Of a DNA stretch of 64,000 nucleotides, positions 56,752-64,000 are shown one piece after another. Below the pieces are notes generated by a model. The model saw only the letters and a program-made list of their open reading frames with translations, was not told where the DNA came from and searched no databases. The stretch's first letter is position 1. Every line of letters begins with the position of its first letter. The DNA is taken from assembly GCF_014898055.3 (NCBI RefSeq), contig NW_023601543.1, forward strand, positions 57,180,806-57,244,805, given 5' to 3'. Source of the DNA: Talpa occidentalis. Taxonomy: Eukaryota; Chordata; Mammalia; Eulipotyphla; Talpidae. Both the position numbers and the translations under genes were made by a program.

Positions 56752-57030
56752 GGGCCTCTCTGGTGGCACAAGGGGTTCAGTCTCAACACTATCAAGCTAT
56801 CACCAGTCACTGCACCATGAGTTCATGAGCTTGACCCCTGGCCAGGGAGCTACCCACATGGCCAGCAGACCTCTCCTGTCTCACCCGCTGCTCCCCTCAG
56901 CAGTGTGTTTCAGTCAGTCTGCCTGTTCTGTTCCCCGCTCTGTCTTCCTCTCACCCCCCAAACCTCTGGCCTGTACCTCAGCTCTTGTATGCATAAATAA
57001 ATAAATAAATAAATCTTTAAAAAAATAAAA
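56752..57030 (+). mobile_element. tRNA-derived SINE, copy 13 (subfamily B)
   Basis: Sense copy, diverged in the B box ('gagcttgacccctgg') and with a small internal deletion near 'ctgtcttcctctcacc'. It ends in (AAAT)n. Confidence 0.9.
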
Positions 57031-57059
57031 AGGAATGTAGGCAAGGAATACTCAGCTTT

Positions 57060-57373
57060 TGGGGCCTCCCCGGTGGCGCAGCGGTTGAGCTCTGGGTTGC
57101 GAGGCTGCCCGCAGCCTCTGCAGCGCCGGTTCGATCCCCGGCTGCTCCCCGGCCACCAGAGGAGGGTCCCGCATGGCGCGCAGACCTCTCCTGCCGCCCG
57201 CTGCTCCCCTCAGCAGTGTACTTCTGTCCTTCTGCCTGCTCTGCTCCCCACTCTGGCTCTGGTGAATTCTCTCACCCTCCCGCGCTTCTGACTCTACCCA
57301 GTGCATGTATAAACAAAAACAAACAAACAAACAAATAAATAAAACATGCCTCTATTAAAATAAAAAAAAAAAG
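57060..57373 (+). mobile_element. tRNA-derived SINE, copy 14 (subfamily A with extra 3' tail)
   Basis: Sense copy with intact A and B boxes. Its tail runs (CAAA)n(TAAA)n and then ACATGCCTCTATTAAAATAA. Flanked by ACTCAGCTT duplications (57050, 57374). The added tail words are shared with copy 15. Confidence 0.93.
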
Positions 57374-57779
57374 ACTCAGCTTCTGATGGAGGCATACGCA
57401 GGGCAAAAACAGCGGTGCAGAGTTAGCAGCTGGGTGGAGGGGCTGGGCCAGCCTGGAGCTGCTCAGGCTGCCTGTCCCCTTTCCCTCCAGCGGAGGAGCC
57501 CGGAACGGCAGAGACGCGCCGGACCACAAGCTTTCTCTGGCAGTCTAGCTCTCTCATCCCATCTGCAGGCGTCTCAATTCCCTCAGGGCCTTCTCTTCAT
57601 CCCCAATTCCCCCCCACCTTAATCCCCGCCCCCTCTTCCTCGGTCTGTCTCGCAGCCTCTTCCATTTCCCTGCTTTCACTCCCCTGTCTGGTGGCGCTTT
57701 TTGTGGCCTCTGGGTTTGCCATCCGTGCGTCCTCATGGAAATGGAGAATATTTGAGGGGTGAAGAGGATTAGAGAGGTC

Positions 57780-58210
57780 GACACAGTCAGAGAAGAGCAA
57801 GAAGGCCGCGGAGAGCGGGTTGCCCTGTCTACTCCCTCGGGCAGAGACCTCGGGACATGAAATACAGGCCGAGGGAGCGGAGGAAGGAAGGAGAGGAGAG
57901 ACCGGAAGGAGGGAGGGAGGGAAAGGAGACAGAACAGGTAAGAGAGGGAGAGGGACCTGGGTGCCCAGAGAAAGATGCCAGAGTTTACAGACATCAAAGG
58001 AGAGCAGAGATGCAGAAAAAGACGCCAAGAAAGGAAGAGCAGCACCAGAAAAAAGAATGACAGCGAGGCAGTAACAGTGGTGTTGGGAGGGAGAATCAGA
58101 GAGGCAGACTGGTAGCACAAACAGAGAAAAGTGAGGGCCAGTGATGGAGACAGAGTAAGAGGAAGATTTGTCAGAGCAGCGAGAGGGAGAGCGAGAGGAG
58201 AGAGCAAGGG
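57780..58210. repeat. Purine-rich, strand-asymmetric stretch
   Basis: The plus strand is overwhelmingly G and A. The densest part is about 57868-57955 (GGAGGGAGGGAGGGAAAGGAG and similar). The long minus-strand open frame through it (Ser/Leu/Pro-rich) is a by-product of composition. Confidence 0.7.
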
Positions 58211-59259
58211 TTGGATGCACACAAACTCACCTGGAGTCCCGGCTTTCTGCTCTGCGTGTTCTTCATCTGTTCTCACTGGCATTTGGAGAACTGGGCAGGA
58301 CAGCTCTGACATCCCCACCTTCCACCTCCCCGGGCCATTGAGACGCTGGGCGGGCCACCTCCCCTAGCAACACACCTTTAGAGACTGAGCTTGGATGTTC
58401 TGAAGTGGGCACCAGCTTAAGGAGCCCTTTAAGCTGCAGACCCTGGTGCAGACCAGCGGGGGTTGTCTCTGTCATCAGTTACCTGCAAGCATGTGGGAGG
58501 ATGTGCCAGTGATCACTTCCCAGGTGACAGAGCCTTTCCTTTTTTACCCCCATTATACATCATATGAGGAAACTGCATGCACGAAGAGGAAGAGTAACTT
58601 ACTTCTGTAACCAGGCTTATCCTGCCCCAAAGCGGCAAGGCCGCAGAAGGAGCGCGCACTCTGCAAACACCATCAACGTGCAGTTCTTTGTGTTGGTTTC
58701 AGAGGCTGAGCCCTACTAGGTTGGCTTCTCTTCCTCCTGTGAATGATACCGGGACTGTCTTCTAGGCAGGCGAAATCGGGTTCTCTGGGAGCCTTCCTGG
58801 GGTGGGCACTCCTGTAGAAGTGACCTTGGTTTCCGTGGGAGATCCTGCCCAACCTCTTGCTCTGAGCAAACTACTTCTCATCACCACATTGTTTTTACAT
58901 TGTGTCCATCAGGATAGCAGAGGCCCGGATTGTCTATATCTAGAACGTTCCATCCAGGAGTTCACCATGGTCTTTGGCAGTGGATTTTGATACAGGTTTG
59001 GTCCAGATTAGAATTAAGCTTTGTTTTTCCTTCCCATAGCTTAGTAACATAGAAAATAATGATTCAAGATAAGAGATGCCTTGGGCCTGAATTGCTCTGT
59101 TTGTCAGAGTACAGAATTTTCATAGTTTCAGACCTTCTATAGATCTTAAAGATCAATCATGAAGCATGATCCTTTTTAAAACATCCATTTTATATCATTG
59201 CCTTATCCTGCTAAGGTAACTGTGTTCATCCGTGTTATTTTTGCAATATATGTCAGTAA

Positions 59260-59300
59260 TGGCAAATAAACAAATAAATAATAAATAAGTAAATAAATAC
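59260..59300. repeat. (AAAT)n simple repeat
   Basis: Short imperfect AAATAAAT run, possibly a lone retroposon tail. No element body is recognisable next to it. Confidence 0.7.
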
Positions 59301-59470
59301 AGCAAAGCTGGGTTTAGACCCTTATTTATAGTGCTTGGAGGTTAAGGGGTGTCATTTGCAACACAATTTCCAAGACAAGATGTGATTGATCATAATTACA
59401 GGTGTTACCTGATGGTTTCCATGGGACACAGTAACCATTTCTGAGACAGTTCTGTTACAATAATAATTTT

Positions 59471-59779
59471 TTTTAAGATTTTTTTTTCAATAGAGGCATG
59501 TTTTTCTTTATTTATTTGTTTGCTTGTTTGTTTGTTTTGTTTATACATGCACTGGGTACAGTCAGAAGCGCGGGAGGGCGAGAGAATTCACCAGAGGCAG
59601 AGCAGGCAGAAGGACCGAAGTACACTGCTGAGGGGAGCAGCAGGCGGCAGGAGAGATCTGCGCGCCATGTGGGACCCTCCTGCAGTGGCCGGGGAGCAGC
59701 CGGGGATCGAACCGGCGCCGCAGAGGCCGCGGGCAGCTTCGCAACCCAGCGCTCTACCGCTGCGCCACCGGGGAGGCCC
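59471..59779 (-). mobile_element. tRNA-derived SINE, copy 15 (subfamily A with extra 3' tail)
   Basis: Minus-strand copy with a perfect 17-bp duplication, GTTACAATAATAATTTT (59454-59470, 59780-59796). The body is CpG-rich with B box GGTTCGATCCC (complement). Its tail contains the complement of ACATGCCTCTATTGAAAA, as in copy 14. Confidence 0.95.
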
Positions 59780-60489
59780 GTTACAATAATAATTTTAAGG
59801 ACAGACTTTCTTGGGAAATCAAATTGGCAACTTTGTATTCCTACAGAAACTCAAGGCAAAGTTTCTCAGTGGAAGCCCTCACCAAATCACAAGGTGTCAA
59901 GTAGCTTTATTATGATACAAAACAGAATCTCTCCCTCCTCAGCCAAAGGGAACATCTCCTTCTTAGGATCTTTAGTTAATTATAAAGACAATTATAAGAC
60001 TGGGCTCTGGAATTTTATTTAGTGAGCATTAGAAAGAGAAAACATGTTGTGTTTTCCTCCTGTGAAAGAAAATCAATCCCTTTAGGATCTGCCCCATGGA
60101 ACCTTTTTCCTTAGTCACTTCAGTTCATACAGGTTCTCTGCACGCCCCTTATTTTCCCCAGACTGGAGCCTAACTTCTGGGGACTTTAACTATGGGGAGA
60201 GTGGATTCTCCTTGGAGGGCATTTCTTTACAGGCATCTTCTGAGATGTACCAGAGCCTGTGTGGTCCTCAGGTGTTGTTGACCCATGCCTGATGATCCTG
60301 CTTTTCCCCTCAAACTAGCTATAGAGTACCTCCAGGTCTGACTCTCTTGGTTAAATCTGTGTCCCCAAGGGCTATAGGAAATATTTCCTTGCTCTCTCCA
60401 GCCATAATGGGAGCTTGATGGTTTTGTGAGGCTCATCTGCCCAAACCAACATACAGACATGTCTATCCCAAAAGACAAGGTTTCATAAC

Positions 60490-61325
60490 GCATACTTGAC
60501 AAAGAAAAAAATAGCAACAATATATAAAGAGTTTCTACAGGGCCTCCCCTGGTGGCGCAGTGGTTAAGCGCTGGGCTACGAGACTGCCGCAGCCTCTGCA
60601 GCGCCGGTTCGATCCCCGGCCGCTGGGTGAGGGTCCCACATGGCGCGCAGACCTCTCCTGCTGCCCGCTGCTCCCCTCAGCAGTGTACGTCAGTCCTTCT
60701 GCCTGCTCTGCTCCCCACTCTGCCTCTGGTGAATCCTCTAACCCTCCCGCAATTCTGACTGTACCCAGTGCTCGTGTCAATAAATAAATAAATAAATAGA
60801 TAGATAAATAAATAAATAGAGTTTCTACAAAACAATAAGAAAAGGATATGGAAAAACATTTCCCAAACACAGATGGCCATTGTAAATCACAAAGCTGTGT
60901 ATTAAGACAACTAATACTATTTCATATTAATCAGATGGGTAAATTTTTTAAAATCATGTAATACCAAGTGTTGCTAAGGATTTCTAGAAACATGGTGTCT
61001 CATTCACAGCTAATGGGAGTATAACAGAGAAAACAATCATTTCAGAAAACTGTCAGTATCTACTATAGCAGCACATGTATGTACCCATCATCCAGTAATG
61101 CCACTGCTAGGCATATAGCTAACAAATATGTACAAAAGTTAACCAAAGACATGTACAAGGATGTTTAAAGCAGCTTTATTCATAATAACCCCCAACTGAA
61201 AATTACCCAAATGCATATCAACGAAAGCATGCATCAATGAACTGTTCAGCAGGGCCCTTGAATAATGTCATTTTGTTCACACAATAGAATACTTTAGAGC
61301 AATGTGTTGGAGGCAAGTCTCGGTG
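60490..61325 (+). mobile_element. Old L1 ORF2 3' region, split by a SINE
   Basis: Typical L1 phrases: 'atatggaaaaacatttccc', 'cagatggccattgtaaatc', 'aatgccactgctaggcata', 'aagcagctttattcataat' and 'caactgaaaattacccaaa'. Frames are disrupted. SINE copy 16 interrupts the left part. Confidence 0.75.
60540..60817 (+). mobile_element. tRNA-derived SINE, copy 16 (subfamily A, best preserved promoter)
   Basis: A box TGGCGCAGTGG at 60553-60563 and B box GGTTCGATCCC at 60606-60616 are both consensus, showing tRNA ancestry. Duplication AGAGTTTCTACA flanks it (60528-60539, 60818-60829). The tail is (TAAA)n with TAGA variants. Confidence 0.95.
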
Positions 61326-61862
61326 GATGTTTTCTATGGTCCAGGCCTTTTAAGCAAAGACTGAACAGCGGTTTTGGAAATTAGAGGTAGCGTATCCCTC
61401 TGGAGAGATTTAGAGACAATTCAGAGTACTAACCCTAGAAACAACCCTCCCACTCCCCAGTGAGGAGGTTGCTCACATCCCAGGTAATGAGTAACCAGTG
61501 TCCGTGGAGGGGAGGGCAGGCAGCTGTGTCAGCACCTTCCTCAAAGCCCAGCATCTCCTCACTTCAGGCTCTCCTGTGGTGCCACCCACTGCATGTGAGG
61601 GAAATGGCTGATCTCAAGCAAATTAGGGTGCAAGGAACCAATATGCGGTTCAGCAGTTCCCTTGAATCATGTCATTTTGTTCAACATTATGTTGTTATAA
61701 TACTGATGAGGGAAAAAAAGGATTCCCATCCAAAGACACTGTCTGTGTGGAGTCTACATGTTCCTCCTGGGTCTGAAAGTTTTCTCCGGGTGCTCTGGTT
61801 TCCTTCCACACCCCAAAGATGTGCACTTTGGGTTCACTGGTGTATCTAAGTTGTCCCAGCCT

Positions 61863-61865
<3 letters not shown>

Positions 61866-61900
<35 letters not shown>
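61866..61900. repeat. (TG)n microsatellite
   Basis: About 16 TG units, grown from a GTGTGAGTGTG seed inside the old LINE fragment. Confidence 0.9.
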
Positions 61901-61903
<3 letters not shown>

Positions 61904-61929
61904 CACACATGCCTCCTGTGAGGTCCAGG

Positions 61930-62168
61930 TTTTATTTTTTCGAGAAAAAGAGCTGGGGTACAGGCTAGAGATGTGGGGGGTGAGAGGATTCACCAGAGAC
62001 AGAGTGGGGAACAGAACAGGCAGACTGACTGAAATACACTGCTGAGGGGAGCAGCGGGCAGGACAGGAGAGGTCCGCTGCACCATGTGGTAGCTCCCTGG
62101 CCTGGATCAAACTCAGGCCATAACAGTGATAGCACTGAGAATTAATCCCTGTACCACCAGGGAGGCCC
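61930..62168 (-). mobile_element. tRNA-derived SINE, copy 17 (subfamily B, diverged)
   Basis: Minus-strand copy with a short tail and losses in the head half ('ggcctggatcaaactcag'). It ends 'ccaccagggaggccccc'. Confidence 0.85.
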
Positions 62169-63045
62169 CCAGAGCTGGTTCTACCTTGTGTCCTGAGCTG
62201 CTGGGATAGGCTGCCACTACCTGTGACCCTGAACTGGAATAAGTGAATTGTTGAATATTTAAAATGTCTTGGGTCTTTTTTTAGAAGTTTGGAGATGTTT
62301 TTGTAACCAGAAATAGACTGTAGAAATCTAATTCTTAGATATATCAATTAGTCTAGGGTAAAATTTGGTTTTCTCTCTGGCAACCCAGATGTGGCATTGT
62401 AGACATTGGTGACATCATTAGTTTGCCTCCTCGAGGAAGGCACCCCCAGTTTTTCTGGGTCCCCAAGGTGAGTGGCAAAATGACTTGGAGCTTATTGACT
62501 TCCTGTTTCTCTTCCTTTTCTATCATGAATGTGAGTTTTCCAATTTCTTAATCAACTAGCAGTAACTGGAAGCAGGGACCCCATGCTGTATATAACTGCC
62601 TCCTCACAGGGATTCATCAACCCAGGAGCTTTCCCTGGGCCAGAAACTGGAAAGTCTGAGGACTTGGGGATCGAGTCCAATCTGCATGCTCCAGGATGTC
62701 ATCTGGGGCCCAGGAGATGGGTCCACTATAGGTTGAGTCTGAAGGTTCAGGTCGGTACTATTGACAAATGATGGAGCTTCTATACACCCTTCTAACTTCT
62801 ATACACCCTTCTATACAACCTCTGTGCTCCTATTTTAGCCGATGGTCTTTTTCTGCCAGTCACCTTGCTCCTATTAACAGCTGTGTTTCTAAAAATGCCT
62901 CTTGGAAGATGTCGGATGGTTTCTCTTATAGGAGGAATATAGGGAAACTGAAAGGGCCAGAAAAAAAGACAAAACTTGCAGGCAACTATAGATCTGAGCC
63001 TTAAAGCAGGAGAGGGAGAGGGAAAGGGATCAAAACAAGGGAGGG

Positions 63046-63332
63046 GGCCCTCCCTGGTGGCGCAAGGGGTTAAGCACAGCACTATGAAGCTATCCACAGC
63101 CTCTGCAGCACGAGTTCGATCCCCAGCCAAGGAGCTACCCACATGGCACAGCAGACCTCTCCAGTCTCGCCCGCTGCTCCCCTCAGCAGTGTGTATCAAT
63201 CAGTCTGCCTGTTCTGCTCCCCACTCTGTCTCTCCTGAATCCTCTCACCACCCCCACCCCCGCACCTCTGGCCTGCACCCAAGTTCTTGTATGCATAAAT
63301 AAATAAATCTTTTAAAAAAACAACAAAAAAAA
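63046..63332 (+). mobile_element. tRNA-derived SINE, copy 18 (subfamily B)
   Basis: Complete sense copy: head 'ccctccctggtggcgcaag', B box GTTCGATCCC, tail 'gcataaataaataaatc' and A-rich end. Flanks 'aacaagggaggg' and 'aaaaggggaggg' suggest the target duplication. Confidence 0.92.
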
Positions 63333-64000
63333 GGGGAGGGAAGAGCACAAACGACTATGGAGATGGTTCACAGGTGATGTGATGGTGGGTGATTTATGGG
63401 GGCTACACCCAAGGGGAGAAATCAAATATTGTATAAAAATGAACAACAATGTAAGAAAATTTAAAAAGTTTAATTAAAAAAGTAAAATAAAAATGCCACT
63501 TGGAATTCTGAGAACCTGCCAGGTGCTACCCCTGCCTCTTGTCCGGGCTCTGAGTCTTTCCTGGCCTCCTGCAAGCTGGTGCTGTGTCTGCAGCTGGAAT
63601 CTACCCATCTGCTGTGGGAAGAGTCTCTGAAATCACGTGCTTTCTGTGCCTCTGCGGTGTAGAAGGCCCTACCACTCTCCTCTCTCAGCGTTGGCGCCTA
63701 GCTTTGGCCAACCACACCCCAGGGCAGGCCAGACATCCTCCAAGCTTTGGGCTGTCGGGGCGCTGGTTGTCCAGGAATCAGTCCCTCCCTTGGAAGACTG
63801 ATAACTAGCGACTAAATTGGCCCATTAGATCTAAAACTATTTTACATTTCAATTTGTTATGTAAACAAATATATATGCTTTGAAACTCTTAGGAAAGCTT
63901 GCATTTTTCCGTCCTCTGTTTTTAAAGTTGTGACTCTACTCAGTTATTGAAATGTAGCTCTTCTGAGAGGAAAAAAAAAATCCCGGGGACTGAAGGGGAA

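Larger units (their letters stand above)
61700..62260 (+). mobile_element. Very old LINE 3' end (RTE/L2-like), split by (TG)n and a SINE
   Basis: The left part has 'ctgtgtggagtctacatgtt', 'tctccgggtgctctggttt' and 'ccttccacaccccaaagat'. The right part (from 62171) has 'gctgggataggctgccact' and 'gaccctgaactggaataag'. Both belong to one ancient family recurrent in vertebrate genomes. SINE copy 17 (61930-62168) and a (TG)n tract (about 61866-61900) lie inside. Confidence 0.6.
54931..64000. other. Intergenic DNA downstream of TIMM17B
   Basis: In human the next gene in this direction is PCSK1N, tens of kilobases away, and no proSAAS-like coding is visible here. The region holds SINE copies 13-18, an L1 fragment, an ancient LINE 3' end, purine-rich stretches and simple repeats. 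About 54931-56750 is GC-rich and mostly non-repetitive with no supported exon. About 58210-59460, 59800-60490, 61330-61700, 62260-63040 and 63335-64000 show nothing I can name. Confidence 0.7.

Noticed and set aside
57554..58318. 254-codon minus-strand open frame
   Set aside because: It lies on the pyrimidine strand of a purine-rich stretch; the Ser/Leu/Pro-rich product is a composition artefact.
60553..60616. Possible tRNA gene (A and B boxes)
   Set aside because: The boxes belong to the head of a dispersed SINE with target duplications and an A/T-rich tail; no cloverleaf with intact acceptor arms can be drawn.
55000..64000. PCSK1N (proSAAS) exons
   Set aside because: It is the next gene in human order, but no Ala/Leu/Arg-rich proSAAS coding or dibasic pattern is found here; in human it lies tens of kilobases further away.

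Overview
This is a gene-dense piece of a placental-mammal genome. Five split genes with GT-AG introns are recognisable from their encoded proteins: OTUD5 (+), PIM2 (+), SLC35A2 (+), PQBP1 (-) and TIMM17B (+). The gene set, order and relative orientations match the block I know from human Xp11.23, read in the opposite direction, so this is very probably X-chromosomal DNA. The species cannot be named from sequence alone. There are no primate Alu, rodent B1/B2, horse ERE or canine SINEC elements. Instead there are 18 copies of a tRNA-derived SINE (head GGCCTCCCTGGTGGCGCA, RNA polymerase III A and B boxes, A/T-rich tail) that I do not recognise by name. A laurasiatherian is my best guess.

Layout. 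1-2.9 kb: intergenic DNA with old repeats. 2.9-29.8 kb: OTUD5, nine coding exons, a CpG-island promoter and two large introns (10.1 and 8.1 kb) holding L1, MLT1, Tigger, MIR and SINE copies. 29.8-32.8 kb: spacer with simple repeats and a Tigger fragment. 32.8-38.3 kb: PIM2, compact, six coding exons, promoter with three perfect octamers. 39.3-47.3 kb: SLC35A2, with both alternative C-termini (UGT1-type SVLVK and UGT2-type KVKGS) readable. 47.4-50.8 kb: PQBP1 on the minus strand, tail-to-tail with SLC35A2. 50.2-51.0 kb: GC-rich bidirectional promoter shared by PQBP1 and TIMM17B. 51.0-54.9 kb: TIMM17B. 54.9-64 kb: intergenic, rich in SINEs and old LINE fragments; no exon is supported there.

The genes do not form one pathway. 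They cover deubiquitination (OTUD5), serine/threonine kinase survival signalling (PIM2), Golgi/ER UDP-galactose transport (SLC35A2), pre-mRNA splicing and transcription (PQBP1) and mitochondrial inner-membrane protein import (TIMM17B). Their link is conserved synteny in a housekeeping-type domain.

Main points for a second look. (1) Three single-base frame breaks in short homopolymers (two in OTUD5 exon 1, one in PQBP1). Adding back one base per site gives 571 and 272 codons, the expected lengths, so base-calling errors are the simplest explanation. (2) An open frame upstream of the PIM2 ATG with CTG codons 31 and 56 codons upstream, fitting the known 34/37/40 kDa isoforms. (3) Degenerate tandem arrays in the first introns of OTUD5, SLC35A2 and PQBP1 and in the PIM2 3' half. 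(4) Serial SINE insertions that reuse one target site, and a SINE subgroup sharing an extra 3' tail. I found no microbial-type system, CRISPR array or novel enzyme here.
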